Positions 1 to 12,100 of a DNA stretch of 64,000 bases are shown one piece after another. Under the pieces are notes generated by a model that made no database searches, was not told where the DNA came from, and saw nothing but the letters and a program-made list of their open reading frames with translations. The translations under genes were made by a program, and so were the position numbers. The DNA is from Anadara kagoshimensis (lineage: Eukaryota; Mollusca; Bivalvia; Arcoida; Arcidae), in the NCBI GenBank assembly GCA_021292105.1, contig CM037866.1, positions 7,842,482-7,906,481 on the forward strand, given 5' to 3'. The first letter of the stretch is position 1. Every line of letters starts with the position of its first letter.

Positions 1-9
1 TTAAAAATA

Positions 10-90
10 AAGTTAAACAAGTGAACTGGATAATCACCAAGGAAGTGAGACAGGCACTTGTTTAGGTAGCTAAACCCGCCAAATACAGAT
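10..90 (-). mobile_element. Decayed antisense retroelement 3' tail
   Basis: Weak match to the recurrent tail (GTGAACT..., GGAAGTGAG, TTTAGGTAGCTA, CCGCC), with an internal deletion. Confidence 0.4.
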
Positions 91-193
91 GAGGTCCATC
101 TAGATTAACAATGACCCAATTGGATTAACCTATCCAATCAAACAGCTCAGTAGTTTACTCCAGAACTAGGAATTCTTTCTCAATAACATCACG

Positions 194-420
194 TATAGGC
201 AAACAACACTGACCTGTCCGCTTGACCTTTCATTAGAAATATTCATATAGGAGGATCCACAACATACATGGGTAGTGTTAAGATCCAATGTATTACATAC
301 AAAGTGTACAAGGTGTACTCTTTGAGGTGAGTATATCTCATGATGTATTTGCTCCATATACATCTGTAATGAATAGTTAAATGAAAGGTCAAGCGGACAG
401 GTCAAAGTTGTTTACCTATA
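194..420. mobile_element. MITE family 1, complete copy
   Basis: Terminal inverted repeats of about 40 bp: TATAGGCAAACAACACTGAC with CTGTCCGCTTGACCTTTCAT on the left and its reverse complement, ending TTGTTTACCTATA, on the right. TA flanks fit a mariner-like target. No transposase. The open frame inside is incidental. Confidence 0.75.
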
Positions 421-650
421 ATAGAAGTGGAACCGTTCACTTGCAATTCAAAATCCTAGAAGAAAAGTGAAAACTCTCAGATCAGTAAAACACGTAAACA
501 GGGAGATCAGGGAAGTGAGGCCGGTTTCCCTGAAAAAATAAGGAAGAAATGTTTCTAGTAAATAATTTGATGAATCACAGTTAAAGTGAAAATGAAATAC
601 TGATACACATAGTCGGGTCACAGAAAACTGCTGTGGATTTCTTAATCCAG
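421..650. other. Unique-looking AT-rich spacer, nothing recognised
   Basis: Between the MITE and the minisatellite I see no coding signal or named repeat. Confidence 0.4.
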
Positions 651-666
651 TCGCGATTGCGTAATG

Positions 667-2290
667 CAAGAAAAAGACTATGCACTGGTGGACCGAAAAG
701 ACCCGTGTGCTGTTATGTAAAGAAATACCATGCACTGTTGGACAAAGAAAGACCATGCACTATTGGACAAAAAAAGACAATGCACTGTTGGACAAAGAAA
801 GACAGTGCACTGTTTGACGAAAAAGACTATGCACTGTTGGACCGAAAAAAGACCATGCACTGTTGGACCGAAAAAAGACTATGCAATGCTGGACCATAGA
901 AGACCGTGTACTGTTGGACTGAAAAAAAGACCATTCACTGTTGGACTGAAAAAAGACCATGCACTGTTGGACAAAGAAAGACAGTGCACTGTTTGACGAA
1001 AAAGACGATGCACTGTTGGACCGAAAAAAGACCATGCACTGTTGGACAAAGAAAGACAGTGCACTGTTTGACGAAAAAAAGACCATGCACTGTTGTACCG
1101 AAAAAATGACCGTGTACTGGGTGACCGAAAAAAGACCATGCACTGTTGTACCAAAAAAAAACCATGCACTGTTGTACCGAAAAAAAGACCGTGTACTGTT
1201 GTACCGAAAAAAGACCATGCACTGTTGGCCCGTAAAAAAGACCGTGTACTGTTGGATTGAAAAAAGACCATGCACTGTTGGCCCGTAAAAAAGACCGTGT
1301 ACTGTTGGATTGAAAAAAGACCATGCACTGTTGGCCCGTAAAAAAGACCGTGTACTGTTGGATTGAAAAAAGACCATGCACTGTTGGCCCGTAAAAAAGA
1401 CCGTGTACTGTTGGATTGAAAAAAGACCGTGCACTGTTGGACCGAAAAAAAGACCGTGTACTGTTGTACCGAAAAAAAGACCGTGTACTGTTGGACCGAA
1501 AAAAAGACCATGTACTGTTGTACCGAAAAAAGTCTGTGTACTGTTGTACCGAAAAAAGACCATGTACTGTTGGACTGAAAAAAGACCATGCACTGTTGGA
1601 CCGAAAAAAGACTGTGTACTGTTGGACCGAAAAAAGACCATGCACTGTTGGACCGAAAAAAGACCATGCACTGTTGGACCGAAAAAAGCCGTGTACTGTT
1701 GGACCGAAAAAAGACCGTGTACTGTTGGACCGAAAAAAGACCATGCACTGTTGGACCGAAAAAAGACCGTTTACTTTTGGACCGAAAAAAGGCCATGCAC
1801 TGTTGTACCGTAAAAAAACCGTGTACTGTTGGACCGAAAAAAGACCGTGTACTGTTGAACCGAAAAAAAGACCAAGTACCGTTGGACCATAAAAGACCAA
1901 ACAAGTTCACGCACTGTTGGACAAAAACAAAAGACTAGTATACACTGTTGGACCGAAAAAAGACCAAGTACTGTTTGATCGCGAAAAATTGCTATTTTGG
2001 ACCAAAAAAGGCAATGCACTATTAAATAAAAAAAAGACAACGCACTTTTGGACTAAAAATGTCAATGCAGTGTTGGGTCAATAAAAAGACTATGAATTGT
2101 AGTACCAAGCATAAACAAAAAATAACTATGCACTGTTGAGCCAAAAAAGACAAAAAAAAAAAAAAATCCATGCACGATTTGACCAAAAGTGACTATGCAC
2201 TGTTGAACACAAAAGACCAAAAATTCATTGTTTGACAAGAACGAGTGTGCAAATATCAGGCCAAAGAAGGCTATGCACCGTTGCACTAAA
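667..2290. repeat. 26-bp minisatellite array
   Basis: About sixty degenerate copies of a unit near GACCATGCACTGTTGGACCG followed by AAAAAA. Spacing drifts between 24 and 29 bp. At about 1209-1430 a 53-bp higher-order unit (GTTGGCCCG and GTTGGATTG alternating) repeats four times. Units decay steadily after 1900. Long open frames on both strands are repeat artefacts. Confidence 0.9.
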
Positions 2291-2522
2291 AGGCTTTGAG
2301 TTTGGCTTCTAATATATATCTATAAAATAATTTTAAAGTAACTCACCTTGTTAAAAGTCACAGCAGTCTACTACAAGGTTAGAGCTTAAATTAACACCAG
2401 CTACAGACTATTATTCTCATCCAGACTTTTAAAAATATGTTACATATAGCCTGTCATTAAAGCATTTATCATTTTATAATTTTATGTCATAAAGTTTACG
2501 ATCATTTTTCATATTAAGGAAT

Positions 2523-2553
<31 letters not shown>

Positions 2554-2925
2554 GATGTGGAAACCTTCATCATGCAAATTTTGCACGCTTCTGCTATTAA
2601 ATGTCGCTATAGGGCATAGATAGCGTTTTGTTTTGTCATTGCGGTGCATAGACAAACAGCTGTTCAAATCATGATGCATCGATATGAAATTAATTGTTTT
2701 AGCATTCGTTAACAGTATTGACCTGTCCGATTGACCATTAATTCAAATATTTCTTATAACCCGATACATTTATGTAGGGGGGGGGGGGGGCACAGATGTT
2801 CATTTGTTTGGGTCGTGGAAACAGTTTTTTATGTATTTAGTGCGTATCCTAACACCAACATTAAAAAAACCAATTGCAAAAATCAGGTTATCTACACACT
2901 GCCTTTCAGTAAAATCGAAATATAG
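2291..2925. other. Non-coding stretch with poly-A and poly-G tracts and a half MITE
   Basis: An A tract lies at about 2530-2553 and a G tract at about 2778-2790. GACCTGTCCGATTGACC at 2721-2737 matches one terminal repeat of MITE family 1 without its partner. Confidence 0.5.
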
Positions 2926-3310
2926 AAAGAAAAAACAGACTTTGTCAGTTCTGCTTATCCCCATGCATCGAGGATGAATATCATTTGATACTTGTACAGT
3001 ATGTCCTGCTTATACCACAATCCGCAAACAACTTATTAAACCATATTACTGGCAAAAACCCTCTGCTTTTAAACTAATCCAGCTGTTGTCTGTTAATAAT
3101 GTAAAACTATTATGTAATTAAGGTAAATTTTTATTCCGGGAGTTTAAACTAAGAAATAACCAAAATGCAATAATTCAGTCTGTTAGCATGTCTGCGTATT
3201 ATTACTTTATTTGTCTTGAGTGTATTGCTTGTTCATTGTTAATCATGTATGTGTGTTTTTGTATTTCATGTTCCAATAAGTTACGGTAAAAAAGATTGAA
3301 TTGAAAAAAA
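2926..3310 (+). mobile_element. LINE 3' end remnant
   Basis: A decayed frame reads IRKQLIKPYYW and KLIQLLSVNNVKLLCN, matching the better copy at 17590-18190. It ends in an AT-rich 3' UTR with AAGATTGAATTGAAAA. Upstream parts are missing. Confidence 0.6.
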
Positions 3311-3344
3311 AAACACTACTCATTACTCATGTAAATGGGGTTGA

Positions 3345-3645
3345 GTTGAGTTGATAATGATGTTTAACGTCACAGTCAGGAATATTACACCTAATTTAAA
3401 TCGAGACGCCGCCAGCTATAGGCGAAGGTGTAGAAATTTTGCCTGTGCGTTGCCATCATTTTTATTATCGTGCAACGCTAACCGTGACACGGTACCTCGT
3501 TTATTTAAGTTCCCATCCCAAAGAGCCGTGGGTTTTATTTCATAATGCCGAGTCCTTGTAGAAAGAACAGTCACTACCCAAGTCTTTGGTCAGACACAAC
3601 TGGATTTCAAACCCACGTATCGCTTACATAGCGAGCACTCTACCG
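3345..3645 (-). mobile_element. tRNA-derived SINE family 1, antisense, degenerate
   Basis: Shares GAGACGCCGCCAGCTATAGG, GTGACACGG and TAATGCCGAG with the complete copies. The tRNA-like head at 3590-3645 is badly eroded. Confidence 0.8.
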
Positions 3646-3854
3646 TGTGTAGATATTCCCAAGCAAAGTTCAAGCCGACAGGTTAATCATGTTATAAATT
3701 AGTTCATGATCATAAATTGTTATTTCATGAGTAATAAACTGTCAAATACACATGTTACAAAATGCATTGCCGATGGGTAGAGAAATGAAGGATAATTATA
3801 TACATTAAACATTTTATTAGCTTTTGGCAATATAACCCCTCTTCGTACTTTTAC

Positions 3855-4021
3855 ACCACTGCGGTAGCTCAGTTTGTAGAGTGCTTGCTCCGTAAGAGGG
3901 AGGTCGTGGGTTAGAACCCCGACGGGGTCTGACCCAATACTTGAAAGTGGGTAGTGACTTTTCTTTCGCCAAGCACTTTGCATTACGGTTCTTTCGGATG
4001 GGAACTAAAAATAAACGATGT
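3855..4021 (+). mobile_element. tRNA-derived SINE family 1, 5' half (split by LINE)
   Basis: The tRNA-like head (TAGCTCAGTTTGTAGAGTGC as A box region, GGGTTAGAACCCC as B box) is followed by the family body up to AAATAAACGATGT at 4009-4021, where the LINE is inserted. Confidence 0.88.
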
Positions 4022-6650
4022 ATTTTTGCAGTCTAGAAACTAAAAATTTTCAAAATAAAATAATACCTAGAATAGAGAAAGAAAATGGAAACATTATAAC
4101 AGATCAAAAAGACATCTTACAGGAAATAGAATATTTTTATAAAAACCTTTATTCGGAAAACTCAAACATAATAGACGTAGATTTAAATAATTATATTGGA
4201 TCGTGTAATTTTAAAAAATTGAATAAAGTTGAATCTGATCGTTTGGAAGGGGTTATAAGTAATAGGGAAGCTTTTGAAACGTTGAAAAAAATGAAAAATG
4301 ACAAAAGTCCTGGGTCAGATGGGTTTACTGTAGAATTCTTTAAAATGTTTTGGAAAGATATTGGGGATTTTGTAGTAAGGTCTCTAAATTATGGTTATGA
4401 AAATGGGAAACTCTCAGTAACTCAGCGGGAAGGGATAATAACTTGTATACCAAAAGAGGGAAAACCAAAACATCTCTTAAAAAATTGGAGGCCAATTACA
4501 CTCTTAAATACAGTTTATAAAATAGGGTCTGGAGTAATAGCAAATAGAATAAAACCGTTATTGGAAAACATTATTGGCATAGAACAAACTGGTTTCATTT
4601 CTGGGAGGTATATTGGGGAAAACACAAGGCTTATATATGATATAATGCAATATACGGAAGATAAAAATATTCCCGGTCAACTCCTATTAGTAGATTTCGA
4701 AAAGCTTTTGATTCAATAAGTTGGTCATTTTTACATAAAGTCTTAAACCTATTTAATTTTGGTTCGTCTATACATAAATGGATTAACACATTTTATAAAG
4801 ACATAAAGTCTGCAGTAACGCAGGGTGGACATTTAACTTCCTTTTTTGACATAAAAAGAGGTTGTAGGCAAGGGGACCCATTATCACCTTATCTTTTTCT
4901 ATTATGCGTTGAAATTCTAGCTATAAAAATTCGAAACAACAAAGATATAAAGGGAATTAAAACTAATAATAAAGAAGTTAAAATATCGTTATTTGCTGAT
5001 GACACAAGTCTTATTCTTGATGGCTCAGAACAATCTCTAAGACAAGCGCTTAATGAATTAAATCTTTTTGCGAAAATTTCGGGTCTTAAAATTAATTTAG
5101 AAAAAACACAGATAATTTGGATAGGTAGTAAGATATATAGTGATGTTAAATTATGTAGAGAATTTAATCTGCATTGGGGGGATACTAGGTTCACGTTACT
5201 TGGGATGATATTTGATGTTGACTTGCAAAAAATGCCTCATATAAACTTTGGTAAAAAAGTGAATAATATCAAATCACAGATAAATTTTTGGAAAAAACAA
5301 AAACTTACACCTATTGGGAAAATCACAATTATTAAAACTCTGCTCATTGCTCAGTTAAATCACCTATTTATTTCATTGCCAAATCCAAGCCAAAACTTTA
5401 TTAATGAACTAAATACAATTTTTTATAACTTTATTTGGAATGGGGTTACTCATAGAATAAAAAAAGATGTTATTGTAAAAGAATATGAAGAAGGTGGTTT
5501 AAAAATGATCGATTTGATCCCATATATAAATGCTTTAAAAACAACTTGGATTAAAAAAATATTGCATACAAAGGGTTCCTGGTGTAATATCTTAGAATGT
5601 TACATAGATACAGAGAGATTTTTTAGCGTAGGAAATGAATTTATCGTAAAGAACATGAAATACTTTAAAAATGACTTCTGGACAGATGTGTTTAAGGCTT
5701 GGATACTATTGACAAACAATATTAAAAAACTAAGAATATTCAAAAACGCAGCTGAAAGTTATCTTTGGTATAATAGTGATATTATTATTGGAAATAGTTG
5801 TATTTACATTAAGAAATTATACGAAAAAGGGGTAATGTTTATCAATGATCTACTTGATACTGATGGGCAATTTTTAAGCCTGCAAGATTTTATTCGGAAA
5901 TATAACTACAACATACATTATCTTCACTATACTGGAATAATTGAATCGGTAAAACATATGCTGAGAAAACACAATGAGTATTGTCTGTCTAAATCTGAAA
6001 CTCCTTTCATTCCTAACAATCTTAAGATACTATTTAAAAATGAAAAAGGCTCGAGGGACATGTATAAAATCTTGAAGCAAAATAATATCTTACCTACTTC
6101 ACGGCAAAAATGGCAAAGCATTTTTGATAATATTAATTTAACTGAAAATGATTGGAAACAAATATACAAAATAATTCACCTGACTACTCTAAATTCTAAA
6201 ATACAATGGTTCCAATACAGAATAATCCATAATATAATTGCTACAAACTCTTTTTTGTCTAAAATAGGTATTAAAACAGAGGCTCTGTGTAGTTTTTGTA
6301 AACAGGAAAGTGAAACAGTTATTCATCTCTTTTGGGAATGCGACATAGTACAACAATTTTTAGAAGACTTAGAAAACTATTTTTTATCGAATGGTATTTT
6401 GTTAGATCTAACAAAAATGAGTTTAATTTTTGGATATTTCAGATCGTTTAATAGAGTTAAAAATTTTATCCTTATGCATGTAAAATATTACATTTATAAA
6501 ACCCGTTGTACTGGTAAAAAACTGTCTCTTGAAAAGTTTAAATATATTTTAAAAGATGTATATTACATCGAAAAAGAAATAGCAATAGGCAAAAATAAGT
6601 TAGAAAATTTTCAAAGAGAATGGCAACACATTCACCGTATTGTTATATAG
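4022..6650 (+). pseudogene. LINE ORF2 fragment: reverse transcriptase plus C-terminal zinc-finger region, one frameshift
   Basis: The first segment runs to a premature stop at 4719 and includes SPGSDGFTVEFFK and NWRPITLLNTVYK. At about 4700-4704 (GAAAAGCTT) one base appears deleted within the catalytic VDFEKAFDS block. The downstream frame opens at 4704 and stays open to 6650, with GCRQGDPLSPYLF (about 4863-4900), the FADDTS catalytic box (4992-5009) and CSFCKQ...H...C near 6288-6342. Apart from this frameshift the frame is clean, so the insertion is fairly young. It would not yield a full ORF2 protein. Confidence 0.88.
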
Positions 6651-6690
6651 AACAAAAAGAACAATCTTGTATCATAATGTGAAAATCTAT

Positions 6691-6735
6691 TTCTCTCTCT
6701 CTCTCTCTCTCCCCCCTCTCTCTCTCTCTCTCTCT
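6691..6735. repeat. (CT)n microsatellite in the LINE 3' UTR
   Basis: CT dinucleotides interrupted by a CCCCCC stretch, between the LINE stop codon and its poly-A tail. Confidence 0.9.
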
Positions 6736-6855
6736 TCTCTCTAAAAACTATTCAATATATATGTTTATCAAAATATTTGTAATGTTGTATTATCGTCTTT
6801 TTGTGTTATGTATATATTGAATATGAAATAAAGAAAATAAATATAAAAAAAAAAA

Positions 6856-7035
6856 AAATAAACGATGTCCCATGCCACGATGGGCTTGGTACGATAAAGA
6901 ACCCTGCTGTATAATGTCATCAGCGCAACGCACAGCCAAAATTTCTGCATTTTTGCCTATAGCTGGCGACGTCTCGATATAAGTGAAATATTCGTGACTG
7001 TGACGTTTAACACCATTACTAGTCTAACTCACTCG
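6856..7035 (+). mobile_element. tRNA-derived SINE family 1, 3' half
   Basis: Continues after the LINE with CCATGCCACGATGGGCTTGG, GAACCCTGCTGTATAATG and CTATAGCTGGCGACGTCTCG, matching the uninterrupted copy at 27124-27442. Confidence 0.88.
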
Positions 7036-7184
7036 TGCTTTTACATTTAAAACTTTTCATATAATTAATGGATTATGGCTTCAATGATGATAATCACGGC
7101 AGGTGTGGCATGTTATAGAGCCCTTCCTTTTACATTGTTCTGAGCAAACTTAGGTAATTTATAAATTTTCTTTCACTCCATATG

Positions 7185-7250
7185 TAGCTGGTGACGTCTT
7201 GATATAAGTAAAATATTCTTGACTGAGTTTTTTAACCCCATTCAATCAAT
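7185..7250 (+). mobile_element. SINE family 1, 3' end fragment
   Basis: AGCTGGTGACGTCTTGATAT followed by ATATTCTTGACTG matches only the last part of the family. Confidence 0.65.
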
Positions 7251-7394
7251 TGATTCATCTATTACTTCTATAATGTATCGTGTTCTTGTCCGGAATGGAC
7301 AAATAAGCTAAATGGATTTATTCCTCGTCTTGTATTGCGATGGTGCCGTTGATCTTGAAATTGAGGTCAGATGTACATGTTATAAACAAAATAA

Positions 7395-7560
7395 AAAACA
7401 AACATACTTATCCATGTCCGAATCATAATCCAGAAGCAAAGTAAAAACTTTTGAACTGACAAGTTAGGTTAGACACGTGAACTTCCACCAGGGAAGTGAT
7501 GCCGGGTGTTTCGGAAGGGTAAGCACCTCCTGTTTAGCTAGCTACACTCGCCACGTGAAG
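7395..7560 (-). mobile_element. Antisense retroelement 3' tail
   Basis: Good match to the recurrent tail: CACGTGAACTTCCACCAGGG, AAGCACCTCCTGTTTAGCTA, ACTCGCCACGTG. The same tail follows RT-encoding sequence at 45712-46760. Confidence 0.8.
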
Positions 7561-8220
7561 AAGAATTTATTTAAATGCAGCAGAAAATTTATTTTGAAAC
7601 TGAAAAAAACACTTGCTTAGCAACAGACATTAGAAAAAAACCCGAAAGACGACACAGATAAATGATTATACAAGCATAAAGGCAAGATAAGACACCAATG
7701 GGTTTACCCGGGTATTGGTTTTAAATGTTTAAAATAACCATTGGCTGTAAAATACGTACGATGTTTTGAACACACCAAAAGTAATATAACTACACTTGCC
7801 TTCGTTTTGTCATTTTAAGCCGTCGTAACACAGTCGGAAATATTGTAATCAGTGAATGTGCTTACCCTTCCGAAACAGCCTGTCTCAATTCCCTGAATTT
7901 TATTTAATTTTTAAAATTTTTAAAGTTTTGCATTGCTTTTGGGATTTGGATTTGAACATGGGCCAATATGTTGGTGTTTCATTGGTATCAATATTTCAAT
8001 TATTTTGTTGTCTCTCTTGTTTTTGTACTACTAAGTAAGCTTTTTGTATCACTGCAATTACATGGCACCCAGAAGGAAAGAGGAAAATAGGTCAACCAAA
8101 AACAACATGGCGAACATCAACAGAGAAATAGAAAACGCAACTGGGATGGAAGAGATTGGTGTCAGCATGGACAGCTGCCGAAGACAGAGCATCGTGGAAA
8201 AGGTGTATTATGGCCTTATT
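7561..8220. other. No gene recognised
   Basis: Short open frames at 7856-8038 and 8044-8244 lack splice support and recognisable similarity. The second (rich in K, E and R) could be a decayed TE fragment. Confidence 0.35.
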
Positions 8221-8471
8221 TGCCAGATGGCTGAGGTGAGGTGAGGTAAGGAAGCTTATCTGTAAGACTGCTCGCTACGTAAGTAGGTCGTAGTTAGCGA
8301 CTGTTCTTTAGCCAAACACTCGGTATTTAGAAACGAAAATCAGGGGTTCTTTCGGAAGATACCTTAAATCATATGTCTTATGTCAATACAGGCGTAGGAC
8401 ATTATAAATCCCCTCGACATTGTCTTGAGCGTAACTGCAAAGTTAAAACTCCACTAAATCAATCAATCAAT

Positions 8472-8504
<33 letters not shown>

Positions 8505-8510
8505 AGTAAG
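8221..8510 (+). mobile_element. SINE-like remnant ending in an (AATC)n tail
   Basis: CTGCTCGCTACGTAAG and CCAAACACTCGGTATT resemble the body of SINE family 1, followed by CTTGAGCGTAACTGCAAAG and an AATC microsatellite (about 8456-8505) as a 3' tail. Confidence 0.55.
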
Positions 8511-8884
8511 GACTGTTTTTGTTACAGTGTTTTATGCACTCGTTTCCAGATACTATTTCCGTTGGTTGTTTCAATTTAAGATTACTTGTTTATTATCAGG
8601 TTTGCAAGTCTAGTCGTTACTGCCGTTTGAATTTGCGATTTCCGAATACAAGACCGAATTGCTGTAAGCAACATCAACATCTATTACGTCATATCGGTAA
8701 GAAATGTTCCATATCCGGATACGAAATCAAAGATTTTAAAAAGACTCAGAAACCCATTTGTCTGTTATTTCACTTGTACAATAACAATGCTGACTTTTAA
8801 ACATAAGGGGAATAACTGGCTGTTACATTAAAACCCCCTTCAGAATGATATGCTAATGTTTTAGATTTTAGTTTATCTTAAGTA

Positions 8885-9058
8885 TGACAAGTGTAGCTAA
8901 CTTAACAGGAGGCGCATATACCTTTCTGGAGCACACCGATCCTTGTACACGTGTTTGACCTATTCTGACAATTTTCAATTTTTTTTACTTTGCTATGGGA
9001 TTTTACTATGGACATGCATTGGTATGTTTGTTTTTGATTTAAACTTGCTTGGTCCACA
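8885..9058 (+). mobile_element. Retroelement 3' tail, sense
   Basis: TGTAGCTAACTTAACAGGAGG, GGAGCACACC and the closing GGTATGTTTGTTTTTGATT match the recurrent tail in degenerate form. It lies directly downstream of the stop codon of ZP gene C, on the opposite strand. Confidence 0.7.
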
Positions 9059-9101
9059 AAGTATTTTTTTTTAAAGTTTTAATTAAAATCATTTACAGTT
9101 C

Positions 9102-12100
9102 TCAATCTGAACAGCACAATGTCATTACCATTATTACAATGGTTATAACTATATCTGCTTAATGGCAGTGTTTTTTTTTAGAAATTTGAGAAAAGGTTTA
9201 CCTAGTCTGCTGTTACTACAATGTACAGACAGAAAAGTCAGACATGTTGAAAGTTAACACTGAGCTAATGAAAAATGATTAAATGTTGCGCTCCCGAGTG
9301 GCCGAGATTTATATTTAGCTATTGACCGGAAAGCTGCCCAGAGTTATATAGCAGCTGGTGAATAGCTTTCTAGATGTAGCTAGCGAGGAGCCGAGAAAAA
9401 CTGCAGATTATAATTTTTTCGTTAGCTCCGTGTTAAACTGTCGACTGGTCTGTACTGTAAATTGGGGCGTATTTTATTTCTCTCCACACAGCAAAACTAC
9501 TCTGGATAAATAAACGATGTCAATTCTTCCTCACCAATCAGATTTCTTGCTGTGTTTGGGAAACATCGTTAATTTTGAATTAATAAATCTACAGTAAAAC
9601 CTCGCCACATTATTTTGAAGTACCAAAATCCATTTTGTTTATGTTTTTCTTTATCCGCCTCCCCCAATTTATCGCCAACCCCTTTATAGCACCAAAGTTT
9701 GATTGAACAAATGTTGGCGATGAATCCAGGTTTTACTGTATTTCAACTACAAAAATAGCAAATACTGTCGTTTCAAAACGTCTGGTTAATATAATTGAAT
9801 TGATGCATGTGTACAAAATCCACAATTTACTAGTATTCTCACAAAAAGTACAAAATCTTTCAAATAAAGGCTATAATAATAGGCGACTACCAATAAACAC
9901 TAACCAGGTTACCATAGCAACAATTTTGGTAAAATTGTTCTGACCTGAAAATATATGAATTGGGAAAATATTAATGTAAAGATACATGTAAATGTTTTAG
10001 AAATCGCATTATATTAAAATAAAACGTATGGATAAATATGGTTAAAATCCAATTTTTCATTACTAAAGATAACATTTGGTTCTATCACTGATGGAATTAT
10101 AATTCCTGAAGGCTGTATAATGGGATTGAATAAAGATTATTTATTTACCAATTTTTCTATTTTTTTTGTGTGTAAGAGTATTTAAGACATCTGTAGTAGA
10201 CTCTAGTGTTTTTGTTAAAATATTTAAATATAAAACTATTGCAAGCCCATTTTTAAACAAAATTGAATCTAGATTATTTAGTTTGCTATTAAAATAACAC
10301 ATCGATAAAAACAAACATATTTATCTATGTCCAAATCATGACACAAAACTAAATAAAACCGTTGCTTGAGACAAATTTGGTTAAAGACGGGAACTTCCAC
10401 TAGGGAGTGTGTCCGGATGCTCCGGAAAAGTTAGCACCTCCTGTTTAGCTAGCTACACTCGCCACGTGTGTAATCAAAATTGGAAATCAAAATAACATGA
10501 ATCTATAGAACGGGAAATATATCCAGGGCAATCTTGGATACAGTGACATCATACCTAGCAACAATATTGTGATGACGACATACCCGAGTTATTACTTTGT
10601 TTAACATCATACACACGAATCTTTGCGGTCACGCTTTCGTGTTTCACTTGTTCCGGATATGATCTGCGCTTCCGTGTACTTTCAGGAATCTTAAAATTAA
10701 TAATAGAAATAATCACATATAATACCAGTTTTAATTTTACAGCACTTGACGGACATTTTAGAATACAATTCTTGATCAGTAGTGTTTTGACTAAAATAAA
10801 TTTAACCTAATTTAGCTAAGGAAATACTTTTTATGGGAGGGGTTACAATTTTATATGATTCGTAGTCTGAATTGAATGCAACCTGAACTTTAATATGGGA
10901 TGTGGTTCTCTTTTATTTCGTAATGGTTGAACCAGTCCATTCCACTATTGCATTATTTTATGCTGCGTTTTGTAAAAAAAAAAATTGACTAAATGAAATT
11001 ATTCTGTCTAACCGTATCATTTGGTTCTAAAATTGCCCCTATACCTGGATAAATCTGGTTCATTTTCACTTTACCCTCTGGATCAAATCCGGTTCGTGAC
11101 CCTACCGTGTGTGACTGTAGCAATAAGCAACGATTAAATACAAACTAGTACACAGTCAAAAGGGTCAGTTGTACCATTTAGTTATTAACAATTATTTATG
11201 AGAAGCAAGTGAAATGGTGAATACCTCATTGCATTCTTTGTCAAATTTTCCTCCAATAAAACACAATCTAACATTACATGTAAAATATACATCATCTGTT
11301 CCAACAAATCGAAAAGCATATATACTGGCGCTTATGGTTTGGTTGTCTGTGCGATTCCAACTTCCAAATATTTCAGTATCAAAGGATTTACTACAAAACC
11401 AAAATACATTATTAATTATAAAGTATTAAAATTATCTGTTGGAATAAAATAGAGTGTCCTACATGTATTAAGTTGTATGAATGTTTAAGCTATAAATGAC
11501 AAATGTGGCTTTCTTTATAAAAATTAAAGGATGCCTTCCTTTTTAGCTTAAATTATTATATTATACTTTTTTATACTTGACCCCATTTTGCTAAAAGTCT
11601 GGTTTTAGTAATAACACAAATTTGAAAGTATGCATAAAAAGATATGCAATTGGTAATTTAAACATTCAGATCCATGTCAATTTATTATGAGTGTATCAAC
11701 ATGTTTTTCTGTCTATATCTGTCCATATAAAATTAAATCCATTAAAAATTCTAAAATCTATGATTAAATGTTGATCCAATATACAATCATTACCTTATAT
11801 GTTTAATACCAGGTAAAAATGTAAAGGTTAAGTTCAGAAGGTCAAATCATTGATTCTGTGTGACAATGTCGTGTCCACTTTTAATCTAACTTTGCAAAAT
11901 TGTTTACTAACGTGAAAGTGTCTCATACTAACAAAAATAATCACCTCAAATATGTTAGCGGCGCGGTGTTAATTTGAATTCGGCCATTAATAGACAGATC
12001 TAGCTTGACTTACATATTATACCACTGTAATCTTTACAGCACTAGACAGTCATTTCGGAATGCAATTCCTCAGCAGTAGTTTTTTAATCAAAATTGCCAA

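Larger units (their letters stand above)
4022..6855 (+). mobile_element. 5'-truncated L1-like LINE inserted in a SINE
   Basis: The element starts just upstream of the reverse transcriptase domain and ends in a CT microsatellite (6691-6735), a short 3' UTR and a poly-A run. AAATAAACGATGT at 4009-4021 is repeated at 6856-6868, a 13-bp target-site duplication in which the SINE resumes. The apurinic endonuclease part is absent, as expected for 5' truncation during target-primed reverse transcription. The RT motifs and A tail fit the L1/Tx1 group; the clade is tentative. Confidence 0.88.

Noticed and set aside
760-1910. Long overlapping open frames on both strands in the 26-bp minisatellite
   Set aside because: They exist because the repeat unit lacks stop codons in several frames. 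No start context, splice sites or domain.
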